DNA from: Oceanicaulis sp. MMSF_3324
GTDB taxonomy: Bacteria > Pseudomonadota > Alphaproteobacteria > Caulobacterales > Maricaulaceae
DNA: 64,000 nt
Direction: 5' to 3'
Assembly: GCF_030733545.1 (NCBI RefSeq)
Contig: NZ_JASHIU010000002.1
Coordinates: 124,001-188,000 of the forward strand
Under the pieces are notes generated by a model. It searched no databases. It saw nothing but the letters and a program-made list of their open reading frames with translations, and was not told the DNA's origin. Within the stretch, counting starts at the first letter, position 1; every line of letters begins with the position of its first letter. Below, piece by piece: positions 17,731-27,048 of the stretch. The translations under genes were made by a program, and so were the position numbers.

Positions 17731-18855
17731 ATGATCCGATCCACTGCCATCGCCAGCCTGAGCTTTCTCGCCCTGTCCTCCGCCGCCTTCGGACAAGAGG
17801 TCGTGGAAAGCGAACAGGCCGACTTCGTCGTTGAAACCGTGGCCGGCGGGCTGGAATACCCCTGGTCCATCGCCTTTCTGCCGTCTGGTGAAATGCTGGT
17901 CACCGAGCGTGAAGGCCGCCTGCGCGTAGTCGATGCGGACGGGTTGCGCGAGGCTCCGGTCTCCGGCCTGCCCGATGACCTGCTGGTCGAACGCCAGGGC
18001 GGTTTGCTGGACGTGGCGCTGGCGCCGGACTTTGCAACCAGCCGCATGGTCTATTTCAGCTATGCCGAAGGCACCGCGGACGACAACAATACCGCCCTCG
18101 CCCGTGCGACCCTGAGCGAGGACCTGACCGCGCTTGAGAATGTCGAGGACATCTTCCACGTCAATTTCGACAAGGCGGGCGGCTTCCACTTCGGCGGCCG
18201 CATCCTGTTCAACACCGATGGCACGCTGTTCCTGACCCTGGGTGACGGCGGCAACTACCAGGATCAGGCCCAGAACCCGGAAAACCATCTGGGAGCGGTG
18301 GTGCGTCTCAACCTCGACGGCTCCATCCCGTCTGACAATCCGATGATCGAGAACGCTGCGCCAGGCGTGTACTCATACGGTCATCGCAACGCTCAGGGCA
18401 TTGCGCGCAACCCCATTACCGGCTCGGTCTGGGAGCTGGAGCATGGCGCACGCGGCGGCGATGAGATCAACATTCTCGACGCCGGCGCCAATTATGGCTG
18501 GCCCGAGATCACCTACGGCATCAATTACGACGGCACAATCATCACCGAGGAGCGCGAACGCGAGGGCCTCGCCCAGCCGATCTGGTACTGGAACCCCTCC
18601 ATCGCGCCGTCCGGCATGATGTTCTACACCGGCGACTCCTTCGAGCACTGGCAAGGAGACCTGTTCGTCTCCGCCCTGGCGGGCAGCAAGATCGAACGCC
18701 TGGAAGTGGATGGTGACCGGGTGATCAGCGTGGAGCCGCTTCTGGAAGACCTCGGCCAGCGTTTCCGCGATGTGCGCACCGGCCCGGACGGCGCCATCTA
18801 CACGCTGACCGATGACTTTGAAGGATCGGTCCTGCGACTGGTCCCGGCGGAGTAA
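17731..18855 (+). CDS. PQQ-dependent aldose sugar dehydrogenase-like protein
   Basis: 374 residues, secreted (signal peptide ends SSAAFGQE). Six-bladed beta-propeller of the soluble glucose dehydrogenase/YliI family, which oxidises aldoses in the periplasm with PQQ. Characteristic stretches are GLEYPWSIAFLPSG, ERQGGLLDVALAPDF, FHFGGRILF, LGDGG, YSYGHRNAQGIA (catalytic His region), ELEHGARGGDEIN and NYGWPEITYG. The start follows GGGGAG. Monocistronic, ending in a shared terminator. Whether the organism makes PQQ cannot be told here. Confidence 0.9.
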   Translation: MIRSTAIASLSFLALSSAAFGQEVVESEQADFVVETVAGGLEYPWSIAFLPSGEMLVTEREGRLRVVDADGLREAPVSGLPDDLLVERQGGLLDVALAPDFATSRMVYFSYAEGTADDNNTALARATLSEDLTALENVEDIFHVNFDKAGGFHFGGRILFNTDGTLFLTLGDGGNYQDQAQNPENHLGAVVRLNLDGSIPSDNPMIENAAPGVYSYGHRNAQGIARNPITGSVWELEHGARGGDEINILDAGANYGWPEITYGINYDGTIITEEREREGLAQPIWYWNPSIAPSGMMFYTGDSFEHWQGDLFVSALAGSKIERLEVDGDRVISVEPLLEDLGQRFRDVRTGPDGAIYTLTDDFEGSVLRLVPAE

Positions 18856-18862
18856 GGATCAG

Positions 18863-18892
18863 AAGGGCTGGCTTCAGAGCCAGCCCTTTTTT
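18863..18892. terminator. Bidirectional terminator
   Basis: AAGGGCTGGCT, loop TCAG, AGCCAGCCCTTTTTT. It serves the sugar dehydrogenase on the plus strand and, since the left arm starts with AGAAGGG, more weakly the CorA-like gene on the minus strand, whose stop codon begins in the loop. Confidence 0.85.
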
Positions 18893-19833
18893 CTGAACCA
18901 CCAGACCAGACCGCCCGCGACTGCCAGACACAGCCCGCACACCAGCGCAAACGCGTAAGGCCAGTTCGCGCCGGGCAGACCGCCCACATTGATGCCCAGA
19001 AGCCCCGTCAGGAAACCCAGCGGCAGGAACACGGCGGCCACGACCGAGAGCAGCAACATGGCGCTGTTCATTTCCTCAGCCCGCGCATCGACCATCTGGT
19101 CGTTCAGGATCGAACTGCGCTCGCGCACCATATCCAGCTCCTCGACCAGCCGGGTCAGCTGATCCGCCGTCTCGCGCAGACTGATCCGCGCCTTGGGGTG
19201 GTGCATGGGGCCGATATCCTCGTGGGACAGGCGCGCCAGAATATCGCGTTGCGGCGCCAGATAGCGGCGCAGGACGATGGTCGTCCGTCGCACATCCGCC
19301 AATTGCGCCCGCAGCCCCGCGGCCTGGTCCACACTGCGCTCTTCGAGGTCATCAATCTCATCGACCAGCTCGTCGAGCACGGGCTCCATGCGCGCCGTCA
19401 GACCCTGGGCCAGCGCGCAGATGAAGTCGGACGGCGTGGCGGGACCGTGACCGGCGCTGAATCCCTCCGCGATCTCGGCGACCGCCATCAGCCGCCGGAT
19501 GCGGGTGGAGATGACAAGCCGATCCGTCATCCAAAGCCGGATCGAGACCATGTCTTCGGGATCCGAATTGGGATTGAGATTGACGCCGCGCATGATCAGG
19601 ATCGCGCCATCGGCATGATCGGTCAGGCGCGGTCGGGTATCCTCCCGGTTCAGGGCAGTCGCCACGACCGCATCCGCCTGAGCTTCGATCCAGGCGCTGA
19701 CGCCCGGCGCGTTCCGCTCCAGATGCACCCAGCGATACGCCACATCCGCTCCGGGCTCGGCTCCCAGATCGGCGACAGGGCGTGCGGCCCCATCCTCCAG
19801 CACATCAAAGGCATGGATCGGTTTGGGCGTCAT
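18874..19833 (-). CDS. CorA-family zinc/divalent-cation transporter, ZntB-like
   Basis: 319 residues from the ATG at 19833; the frame is open further upstream but that extension lies inside mscS. The N-terminal alpha/beta cytoplasmic domain is followed by a long helix and two C-terminal membrane helices. The loop between them reads GINVGGLPG, the GIN variant typical of ZntB-type members rather than the GMN of magnesium-transporting CorA. It therefore probably moves zinc, but metal choice is inferred. Start overlaps the mscS stop by 4 nt (ATGA). Confidence 0.88.
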   Translation of the reverse strand: MTPKPIHAFDVLEDGAARPVADLGAEPGADVAYRWVHLERNAPGVSAWIEAQADAVVATALNREDTRPRLTDHADGAILIMRGVNLNPNSDPEDMVSIRLWMTDRLVISTRIRRLMAVAEIAEGFSAGHGPATPSDFICALAQGLTARMEPVLDELVDEIDDLEERSVDQAAGLRAQLADVRRTTIVLRRYLAPQRDILARLSHEDIGPMHHPKARISLRETADQLTRLVEELDMVRERSSILNDQMVDARAEEMNSAMLLLSVVAAVFLPLGFLTGLLGINVGGLPGANWPYAFALVCGLCLAVAGGLVWWFRKKGWL

Positions 19834-20828
19834 GACGGCGTTCCAGACCCGGATGCCTCGGCCTGACCGGAAATGATGTGCAGATCCCGCTGCGGGAACG
19901 GGATTTTCACGCCATTCGCCTCGAACAGATCGACAATGGCGAACATGACTTCGCTTTGGGGCACAAGACGGCCCTTGGTGACATCGCCCACCCAGAACCA
20001 GAGTGTGAACTCGATGGAGGAATCGCCAAAGGTGCGCATGACGCACAGCGGCTCGGGCTCGTCGATACAGAGCGGATGAGAGCTCGCCGCTTCCAGCATC
20101 AGCGAGCGCGCCAGATGCAGATCCGAGCCATAGGCCACGCCCACCTTGATCTCCACCCGGCCGCGGGTGTTGTTCAGCGTCCAGTTGATCACACGGCCCG
20201 TGATGAGCTCTTCATTGGGGATCAGGATTTCCTTGCCGTCAAAGGTCTCCAGAAGGACATAGCGAGCGCTGGTGCGCCGCACGAACCCCGTGGTGCCGTC
20301 CGCCAGCTCGACAAGGTCGTCTTCCTCGACGGAGCGCTCCGCCATCAGGATCAGGCCGGAAATGAAGTTCGAGGCGATTTTCTGAAGCCCGAAGCCCAGA
20401 CCAATGCCCAGCGCCCCGCCAAACACCGTCAGCGCCGTCAGATCGAGCCCGACGACATCCAGCGTGATGAGCCCGGCGATAATGTAGATCGCGATCCGGA
20501 CGATCTGCGCGATCAGGGATCGTGTTCCGGACTTGAAGGCCCTGGAATTGCGAATCCGCTGATCCAGAACTCCGGCGATCACCGCCGCCATCCAGTAGAC
20601 CAGCGCCAGCACCACGGCGATGCGGGCCACATCATAGGCGGTGAGCGTGAAATTCCCGCTGGTGAAACTCAAACGGCCATCGCTGAGCGCTTGCTCCACC
20701 GGCTCAAGCCATCCAGCGACGCCCGCCACCAAAATCGCGCACAGGGCCAGGAAAAGGCCCCATAAGATAATTGGACGGAACCGAGACTGCGGTTTGTCCT
20801 GCTCGACCGTATCAATGTCTTCGATCAT
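19830..20828 (-). CDS. Small-conductance mechanosensitive channel (MscS family)
   Basis: 332 residues. Three or more membrane segments (about 20-38, 65-90, 105-130) precede the pore helix GGALGIGLGFGLQKIASNFISG, whose Gly/Ala packing pattern is diagnostic. The cytoplasmic beta-domain follows, with EDDLVELADGTTGFV and LIPNEELITGRVINWT. It releases small solutes on hypo-osmotic shock. Co-transcribed with the downstream CorA-like gene. Confidence 0.93.
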   Translation of the reverse strand: MIEDIDTVEQDKPQSRFRPIILWGLFLALCAILVAGVAGWLEPVEQALSDGRLSFTSGNFTLTAYDVARIAVVLALVYWMAAVIAGVLDQRIRNSRAFKSGTRSLIAQIVRIAIYIIAGLITLDVVGLDLTALTVFGGALGIGLGFGLQKIASNFISGLILMAERSVEEDDLVELADGTTGFVRRTSARYVLLETFDGKEILIPNEELITGRVINWTLNNTRGRVEIKVGVAYGSDLHLARSLMLEAASSHPLCIDEPEPLCVMRTFGDSSIEFTLWFWVGDVTKGRLVPQSEVMFAIVDLFEANGVKIPFPQRDLHIISGQAEASGSGTPS

Positions 20829-20837
20829 GGCCTGTCT

Positions 20838-21533
20838 TCAGCCCTCGCCATTCAACGCTTCGGGACGCTCCGGTCCGGTGAGTCCTTGCTCAAGATGCGA
20901 CAGGACACGCGTCCAGGCCAGCGCGGCCGCGTCCGCATCATGCCCTGCGCGCAACTCGCACATGAAGCCATGCGCGGCATCATAGGAGAACAGCTCAACA
21001 TCAGCCTGGCTCGCCTTCAACCGATCCAACAGCGCATCGGGCGTGTGTCGGTCTCCCTGGGCCACATGCACCTGCACCCCGCCCTGGGGTGGCGCTGAGA
21101 CATGAGCGTCCATCCGCGTGGGATAAAAACACACCGTCGCCGGCAAGGAGCGACGCGCGGCAAGCCGCCAGGCCTCGCCACCGCCCCAGCAAAACCCGAT
21201 CACGCCCGTGCTGAGATGTCCCATCTCGGCCAGGGCGGCGTCAAAATCCCTATCCCGCGCCGCCGTTTCGGTCAGGGCCACCGCGGCCAGACCCGCCTCG
21301 GGATCGGTATACGCGATGGGCCGTGATACGCCGGTCCGGGCGAACAGATCCGGCGCGATCGCGAGATAGCCTGCCCGCGCCAACCGGTCGGCGACGCCGG
21401 CGATGTGCGCGGTCAAACCAAAGATTTCCTGCAGGACGATCACGCCTGCGCGGGGCGGTGCATCGGGCCGGGCGATCCAGGCCGGGCAGGAGAACCCGTC
21501 TTCACAGTTCAGCGTTTCAAACCCGGCCTTCAT
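20838..21533 (-). CDS. Dienelactone hydrolase family protein
   Basis: 231 residues, cytoplasmic alpha/beta-hydrolase. The catalytic Cys is in GFCWGGGEA (DLH-type nucleophile elbow), the Asp probably in the GDRHTPDA region and the His in YDAAHGFM. N-terminal LQEIFGLTAHI is a family hallmark. Characterised members open dienelactones in chlorocatechol breakdown, but many relatives act on other esters; no aromatic catabolic genes are nearby. It is 9 nt upstream of mscS on the same strand. Confidence 0.88.
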   Translation of the reverse strand: MKAGFETLNCEDGFSCPAWIARPDAPPRAGVIVLQEIFGLTAHIAGVADRLARAGYLAIAPDLFARTGVSRPIAYTDPEAGLAAVALTETAARDRDFDAALAEMGHLSTGVIGFCWGGGEAWRLAARRSLPATVCFYPTRMDAHVSAPPQGGVQVHVAQGDRHTPDALLDRLKASQADVELFSYDAAHGFMCELRAGHDADAAALAWTRVLSHLEQGLTGPERPEALNGEG

Positions 21534-21553
21534 GAAGCAGCTCCGCGGATCAT

Positions 21554-21582
21554 AAAAAAACCCCGCCGGTCGCCCGGCGGGG
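21554..21582 (-). terminator. Terminator of the TonB-dependent receptor gene
   Basis: On the minus strand CCCCGCCGGGCGACCGGCGGGG is followed by seven T residues. It lies 26 nt after the receptor stop and before the dienelactone hydrolase-like gene. Confidence 0.88.
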
Positions 21583-21607
21583 TAGATTACGGGTTCCGCC
21601 CGGGATC

Positions 21608-24253
21608 CTAAAACCGCTTGCGCAGCGTGATCCCGTAGGTCCGAGGCTGGTTTGGATAAGCGGAGAAGGAGCCCGCTTGCAGCGTCGTCGGGAAGCCCGA
21701 AGTATAATACTCATCCTCGTTCAGGTTCCGTGCCCACAGCAGGGCTTCGAGACCATTGTCGAGATTCACGCCGAAGGAGGCGTTGATTGTGCTCACCGAC
21801 CGCGTGATGTCATCAGGCAGGTTGTTGAGCAGCTTGACCTCGGATTCGTACTGGTAGTCGGCCCGGAAGAAGGCCTCGCCGCCATTGAAGTCGCGGCTGT
21901 ACTGAACACCGAAGGAACCGGCGAATTCGGGAATGCCGGCGACGTCCGCGCCGCTGAGATCACCGACGCCGTTGGCGACGCCGTCCGCCAGGTCTTCCGG
22001 GCTGCCCGTCACCACCGGAGCGCCCGGATAGCTGTCATATTCAGCGTTCATCCAGATACCGGACAGGGTGAAGGTCAGGCCCGGGATATCCGGCGGATTG
22101 ATCGTCGTGTCGAACTCCAGACCCTGGCTGGATTGTTCGCCCGCATTGACCACCGCAAAGCCTGCGCCCTGGAAGATGGAGGACTGGAAGTCCTCGATGG
22201 TCTGGTCAAACAGCGCCACATCTAGCGAGCCCCAGGAAAAGCGGGTCTTGAAGCCGACTTCCAGGGTCGTGGTGATTTCCGGACGGGCGAAACGCTGGTT
22301 GCCGGCCACGCCGAGCGCTTCAGCGGTGTTCACCACCGTGGGCAAGCCCAGAGCATTGTCCGCCGCCAGTTCGCCCGCCGCGCGCAGCGCCGCCACGTCA
22401 GCACTGTTCGGACGCGTATCGGGCGTCAGGTTCCAGGACGAGGCCTTGAAGCCGCGCGCATAGGACACATACACATTGGTGCGGTCCGTGGCGTCATAGG
22501 CCAGACGCAAGGTATAGGGCCAATCTGAATCATTGGTCCGACCATCTTCCACCGAGTTGGGGAACGGCGTCAGTGCGCCCAGCGGCTGCAGCCCCAGCTG
22601 GAAGAAGTCCAGAAGCGGGTTGGCCAGCGGCAGACCGGTCGAAGGATCAACCACGACGCCGTTCACCAGCACGCCGCCATTGCCCAGAGCCACCGAGTTG
22701 AAGGTGGTCGAGGCATCGACAAAGGCGCTGAAGACTGTGGGCTGAGCGGCTGCGAATGCGCCCACTTGCACCGGGTCATTGGGATTGATGCCGGCGCTCT
22801 GCAGGAAGCTGCCCAGACCCAGCTCCACAAAGTTCAGGTCGGAGAACGGGTTGGTGCGAATGACGTCGGTGAAATCAACGCTCTTGTTCGTTTCGAAATA
22901 AGCCAGACCGGCTGTCAGAACGAGCCGTTCGGTCAGGTCAAAGTCCACCTGGCCGAAGATCTGGAATTGCTCATCGGTCTGTTCCGCGGTGAAACGGGTG
23001 CCGCCGCCTTCCGCGTAGAACGTGCCCGGCGCAAAGCCGAGCGGCGCTTCGAACATGGCCAGGGCTCCGCCCGTGAGAATGTCCACATAGGCGCGGGAGT
23101 CAGAGCCATAGATACGGGCGTCTTCCACCGTCATGTCTTCATCGGAATAGAAGGCGCCGAGCAGGAAGAAAGCCCGATTGTTCCAGTCGCCCGTCAGACG
23201 GAATTCCTGGGTGAACGTGCTGACATCCAGTCCGCGAATGTTCTCTCCGAGAATATCGAGATCGGTGAAATCGCCCTCGTAATCAACGAAGTCGTCATAC
23301 TGACGCAGCGCCGTAATGGAACTCAGGGTGAGATTGTCATTCAGCTGCCAGTCCGCTTGCAGGGACACGCCCGAATTCTCGATCTGGTTCTGGTTGGGAA
23401 GGTCCGTGGCGATCTGATACGCAAAATCACCCTGGGACGTCTGACCGCCCAGCAGGCCGCGAATGGCCGGTCCGGCAGCGCCATCGGTCACCCGGTCCGT
23501 ACCGCAGCATTGTTCGTCTATCTCGTCATAGTCGGCGATCAGACGGATTTCGAGATTGTCGGTCGGCAGCATGAGAAGCTGGCCGCGAATGGCGTAACGG
23601 TCGCGATCATTGAAATCGCCGCCCGGGCCGTTGTTCTCGTAATAGCCGTCACGATTGTTCGTGCTGCCCGACAATGAGAAGGCCACGTTTTCGCTCAGAG
23701 GTCCTGACACCGAGCCTTTGAGAATGGTCGTACCATAATTGCCGAAGGTCACCTCACCTGTGCCTTCCCATTCAAAGGAGGGGCTTTCGGTGATGATGCT
23801 GACCACGCCGGCCGTGGCGTTCTTGCCAAACAGGGTGGATTGCGGACCGCGCAGGACTTCCACGCGCTCAATGCCCATCAGGTCCGACAGCACCGATCCG
23901 GCGCGCGGTCGGAAGACGCCGTCGATATAGACCGCAACGGACGGCTCAATGCCGGGATTGTTCGCGCCATTGCCCTGGCCGCGGATGATAAACGTGGTGT
24001 TGGAGCTGCGCTCGAGCTGGCTGACCCGCAGGGTCGGCACTACGGACTGCAGATCAATGGCGTCGATGATCTGGGCGTTCTCGATGGTCTCCGCCTGAAC
24101 CACGGACACCGCGATCGGCACCTCCTGAAGCGTCTGCTCCCGCTTCTGCGCGGTCACCGTAATGACGTCCGGCTGTTGCGCGTGGGCCAGCCCGGTCAGA
24201 CCGGCGGCCAGCGCGGTTGCGCCCAGCGCAACGGACTTGATGGATTTCTTCAT
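21608..24253 (-). CDS. TonB-dependent outer-membrane receptor
   Basis: 881 residues from ATG 24253, preceded by GGGAGGAAAG. The signal peptide ends GLAHAQ; then a TonB box-like DVITVTAQKRE, the plug domain (VPIAVSVVQAE, GIEPSVAVYIDGVFRPR, LRGPQSTLFGKNATAGVVSIIT) and a beta-barrel ending in the aromatic C-terminus TLRKRF. This matches the FyuA/pesticin-type TBDR subgroup common in sphingomonads and caulobacters, members of which import siderophores, plant-derived or other large compounds. No adjacent inner-membrane transporter gives a substrate. Monocistronic with its own terminator. Confidence 0.93.
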   Translation of the reverse strand: MKKSIKSVALGATALAAGLTGLAHAQQPDVITVTAQKREQTLQEVPIAVSVVQAETIENAQIIDAIDLQSVVPTLRVSQLERSSNTTFIIRGQGNGANNPGIEPSVAVYIDGVFRPRAGSVLSDLMGIERVEVLRGPQSTLFGKNATAGVVSIITESPSFEWEGTGEVTFGNYGTTILKGSVSGPLSENVAFSLSGSTNNRDGYYENNGPGGDFNDRDRYAIRGQLLMLPTDNLEIRLIADYDEIDEQCCGTDRVTDGAAGPAIRGLLGGQTSQGDFAYQIATDLPNQNQIENSGVSLQADWQLNDNLTLSSITALRQYDDFVDYEGDFTDLDILGENIRGLDVSTFTQEFRLTGDWNNRAFFLLGAFYSDEDMTVEDARIYGSDSRAYVDILTGGALAMFEAPLGFAPGTFYAEGGGTRFTAEQTDEQFQIFGQVDFDLTERLVLTAGLAYFETNKSVDFTDVIRTNPFSDLNFVELGLGSFLQSAGINPNDPVQVGAFAAAQPTVFSAFVDASTTFNSVALGNGGVLVNGVVVDPSTGLPLANPLLDFFQLGLQPLGALTPFPNSVEDGRTNDSDWPYTLRLAYDATDRTNVYVSYARGFKASSWNLTPDTRPNSADVAALRAAGELAADNALGLPTVVNTAEALGVAGNQRFARPEITTTLEVGFKTRFSWGSLDVALFDQTIEDFQSSIFQGAGFAVVNAGEQSSQGLEFDTTINPPDIPGLTFTLSGIWMNAEYDSYPGAPVVTGSPEDLADGVANGVGDLSGADVAGIPEFAGSFGVQYSRDFNGGEAFFRADYQYESEVKLLNNLPDDITRSVSTINASFGVNLDNGLEALLWARNLNEDEYYTSGFPTTLQAGSFSAYPNQPRTYGITLRKRF

Positions 24254-24540
24254 GCTTTCCTCCCCCGACGCCCCGCAGCTTCTTTGCTGCATTTTTGGTA
24301 CAGGCGTGTCCGGACAGGTTAGTGAAGCTTAGGCAGAATACGCAAGTACAGACTTGAATACACACCCAGATAATTGGGTTGTGCGCCGCACAATGACACT
24401 GCAACTCGAACGCAGTTCAAGTGCTGCATAAGCGAAGTGTGACTGCTCAAGTCCGAATGAATTTATTCCTAATCACGGATTCTATTGGGTATTTGCCCTT
24501 GCTCACCGATGCTGCGATGCGCGCACAATGCCGACAAACA
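24254..24540. other. Intergenic leader of the TonB-dependent receptor
   Basis: A relatively AT-rich stretch between the receptor gene and the ctrA terminator. It should carry the receptor promoter on the minus strand. I find no convincing gene, Fur-like palindrome or Pho-box in it. Confidence 0.4.
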
Positions 24541-24573
24541 AAAACCCCCGGAGCCTGGGCTCCGGGGGTTTTT
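24541..24573 (-). terminator. Terminator of ctrA
   Basis: AAAACCCCCGGAGCC and GGCTCCGGGGGTTTTT form a long GC-rich hairpin with A and T tracts on both sides, 20 nt after the ctrA stop. Symmetric, so it can work in both directions. Confidence 0.92.
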
Positions 24574-24592
24574 GATGGAGATGTCAGACGGA

Positions 24593-25294
24593 TCAGGCGC
24601 TGGCGGCGCTGATCTCATCAGAAGGGTCACGCAGAACATATCCGCGGCCCCAGACCGTCTCGATGTGGTGATCACCGGCGGTGGCCGAAGCGAGCTTCTT
24701 GCGCAGCTTGCAGATGAAGACGTCGATGATCTTCAGCTCCGGCTCGTCCATGCCGCCATAAAGATGGTTGAGGAACATTTCCTTGGTCAGGGTCGTGCCC
24801 TTGCGCAGGGAAAGCAGCTCCAGCATCTGGTATTCCTTGCCGGTCAGATGCACGCGCTGGCCGTTCACTTCGACGGTCTTGGCGTCGAGATTCACGGCGA
24901 TGTCGCCGGTCTTGATGATCGACTGGGAATGACCTTTGGAGCGACGCACCACGGCATGGATGCGGGCGATCAGCTCTTCCTTGTGGAAAGGCTTGGTCAT
25001 GTAGTCGTCAGCGCCCGAACCCAGGCCGCGCACCTTGTTGTCGATGTCGGCATTGCCCGAGAGGATCAGGATCGGCGTGTCGACCTTGGCCACACGCAGG
25101 GTTTTGAGCACGTCAAAACCGGGCATGTCCGGAAGGTTCAGATCCAGCAGAATGATGTCATAGTCATAGAGTTTGCCGAGATCGACACCCTCTTCGCCCA
25201 GGTCCGTCACATACGTGTTGAAGCCTTCTGACTTCAACATCAGTTCGATACCCTGCGCTGTCGCGCGATCATCTTCGATCAGCAGAACCCGCAT
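24593..25294 (-). CDS. ctrA: Cell-cycle response regulator CtrA
   Basis: Essential OmpR-type regulator of alphaproteobacterial cell cycle, flagellar and chemotaxis genes; it also blocks replication initiation in Caulobacter. From ATG 25294 (after GGGAGGG) the product is 233 residues and starts MRVLLIEDD. The receiver has acidic Asp8/Asp9, phospho-acceptor Asp51 (ILLDLNLPD), and Lys in MTKPFHKEE. The winged-helix domain (from about residue 125) is nearly identical to the Caulobacter protein in the recognition region ([26 protein letters not shown]). The C-terminus ends SAASA; in Caulobacter the last two Ala are needed for ClpXP degradation, so turnover here may differ in detail. ChpT, its phosphodonor, is encoded 10 kb away. 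Confidence 0.98.
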   Translation of the reverse strand: MRVLLIEDDRATAQGIELMLKSEGFNTYVTDLGEEGVDLGKLYDYDIILLDLNLPDMPGFDVLKTLRVAKVDTPILILSGNADIDNKVRGLGSGADDYMTKPFHKEELIARIHAVVRRSKGHSQSIIKTGDIAVNLDAKTVEVNGQRVHLTGKEYQMLELLSLRKGTTLTKEMFLNHLYGGMDEPELKIIDVFICKLRKKLASATAGDHHIETVWGRGYVLRDPSDEISAASA

Positions 25295-25522
25295 CGGTTC
25301 CCTCCCATGGCCGACGCACGAATCACCACCTCCGCGCGACGTCACAACCGTTAACCTTATTCGCTATGAGAGGCGAGAAACCCTTATGGGAAGTTAACGA
25401 CTGTTTGACTCGTGCGGCAGAATCGAGTCCCGCAGCGCGAATCGGCCAATAAATTCGATATTAATCATGAACTTGGTTATGCCTGAAAAAATTCACGAAT
25501 CGTAAAAAAGCCCCCGCGAATC
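25295..25522 (-). promoter_or_regulatory. ctrA upstream region with clustered GANTC (CcrM) sites
   Basis: Seven GANTC motifs lie in this 228-nt stretch, at 25320-25324, 25407-25411, 25420-25424, 25425-25429, 25439-25443, 25497-25501 and 25518-25522. Random expectation is about one. In Caulobacter a single GANTC in the ctrA P1 promoter ties its firing to the methylation state after fork passage. An AT-rich core (about 25448-25475) and GTTAAC motifs at 25349 and 25393 could be promoter or CtrA half-sites, but no full TTAA-N7-TTAA box is present. Promoter position is inferred. Confidence 0.65.
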
Positions 25523-25536
25523 GCTCGGCGGGGGCT
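25504..25536 (-). terminator. Terminator of the KamA-family gene
   Basis: GCCCCCGC at 25510-25517 pairs with GCGGGGGC at 25528-25535; on the minus strand the hairpin is followed by six T. It separates the aminomutase transcript from ctrA, although two GANTC motifs of the ctrA leader lie in or beside it. Confidence 0.85.
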
Positions 25537-25602
25537 TCTCAAATCCGTGGAAAACTCTGAAAAATTCAGCCGTTTGAAGGGCCGTCTTTTCAGCCCGTCA
25601 GA

Positions 25603-27048
25603 CTATTCCGCCGCCTGCATCAAAGCCGGGGCGAGTGCGGCCAGAACCGGCGCCCATTTGTCGTCAGCCCCCTCGACACGACCATCATAAAGGATGCGAT
25701 CCTCATAGCCGCTGATCCAGAGCGCTTCAGGATTGCGTCGCGCGATCACGATGTCGCTTTGACGGTCTGAATGGGGCGTCCGGTGTAGCCGGAAGATCAC
25801 CAGCCCGTCCGCCAGGGCGTCGCCCAGCTCACCGCCCAGCGAGCGCAAACGCTCATCCCCGTCGATGACCGAGACCATCTCCATCTTGCCCGCCTCGGTG
25901 GACAGGGCGAAGCGGGAGCGCTCAATACCCGACAAGCCGTGCTGGCTTTCAGCGTGCAGTTTCCAGGCTTTCTCCACAGGCACGGCGAAGGCGCGGAAGC
26001 CCTCGATCTCGCGGCACTGGAAGAAGTAGTGATTGTTCACGCCCATGCGCTTGAGTTCCTGCTGCATCAGGCGCAGGGCGTCCGCGTCATCATTCACGCC
26101 ATCAATGATCGGCGTCTGGTTTTCGAGCGTCACAAACGGACGCGCCCGCAGGCGGGTCGCCGCCTGCTCCACCAGCGGATTGCGCAGCGGACGGCCGCGC
26201 TCGTCGCGCACATACTCACCCTGTTCATTCAGGCGCAGGAATTCGTCGGGGTGAGTGAAATGAACCATGAAGGCCATCAGCACCTGCGGATGCACCTCGT
26301 GGAAGAGGTCGAGCATGCGGAAGAAGTTGTCGTCGAACCGCTCGGGATAGAACGCCATCTCCTTGGTGCCGATGCGGATCACCTCGACGCCGGCTTCGGC
26401 CAGGCCGTTGAGATAATCAAACAGGTTCCGGTTCGACAGCACCATCGGATCGCCGCCGGACAGCAGCACTTCGCGCACTTTCGGCTTCTGGGTGATCTCG
26501 CCACGTTCGACCTTGGCGTTGTGGGTCTCGATATAGTCCTTCACCTCGTGGATCGAGGCGGTGTCCTTGCCCGTCTTGCCGGTCAGGAAGTCAGACCGGT
26601 AGCAATACCGGCACCAGCTCGAACAGGTGCGCACCACATAGACCAAGCACAGCTCGTATTTGTGCAGAAGCCCCGGCATGGGGCTGTATTTGAGCTGGTT
26701 TGACGGGTCCGCCTCGCCCGACAGGTCGTCCATTTCCTCGGGGCGAGCCTTGATCAGATTCTTCACCGCCTCTGAACGCTTGGCGAGGTCGAGATAATAG
26801 CCGGTCGCGCGCGGCGGCAGGCGGTTGGAGACGCCGGCCGCTTCCAGCTCGTCCAGCTCTTCGCTCGAATAGATTTCGGCTCCGCCCTCGCTGAGATACT
26901 GCCGGTAACGCGGCAGGTCGTGCACGACATAGCGGTTGAATTTGCTCTCTTCGATCTGGGCGTAGAGATTATCTTTGTTTTGACGCGAAATGGCTTTTTT
27001 CTTCGGGCGCGATCCAGCGATGCGCACAGTCTTGGCGTTGAGCGACAT
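25603..27048 (-). CDS. KamA-family radical SAM aminomutase (lysine 2,3-aminomutase-like)
   Basis: 481 residues. The radical SAM cluster motif is CSSWCRYC (Cys142, Cys146, Cys149), the SAM-binding stretch LLSGGDPM follows, and the family's GLLHKYELCLVY and NHYFFQCREIEG are present. KamA converts lysine to beta-lysine with PLP; close relatives act on glutamate or on a lysine of elongation factor P (EpmB), but this protein is longer than EpmB. The start follows GAGGGAG. It is monocistronic between ctrA and fliI and has no beta-lysine partner gene nearby, so its substrate is uncertain. Confidence 0.85.
   Translation of the reverse strand: MSLNAKTVRIAGSRPKKKAISRQNKDNLYAQIEESKFNRYVVHDLPRYRQYLSEGGAEIYSSEELDELEAAGVSNRLPPRATGYYLDLAKRSEAVKNLIKARPEEMDDLSGEADPSNQLKYSPMPGLLHKYELCLVYVVRTCSSWCRYCYRSDFLTGKTGKDTASIHEVKDYIETHNAKVERGEITQKPKVREVLLSGGDPMVLSNRNLFDYLNGLAEAGVEVIRIGTKEMAFYPERFDDNFFRMLDLFHEVHPQVLMAFMVHFTHPDEFLRLNEQGEYVRDERGRPLRNPLVEQAATRLRARPFVTLENQTPIIDGVNDDADALRLMQQELKRMGVNNHYFFQCREIEGFRAFAVPVEKAWKLHAESQHGLSGIERSRFALSTEAGKMEMVSVIDGDERLRSLGGELGDALADGLVIFRLHRTPHSDRQSDIVIARRNPEALWISGYEDRILYDGRVEGADDKWAPVLAALAPALMQAAE

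Noticed and set aside
19834-20046. N-terminal extension of the CorA-like gene
   Set aside because: It lies wholly within mscS in another frame; ATG 19833 overlaps the mscS stop as ATGA, a standard coupling.
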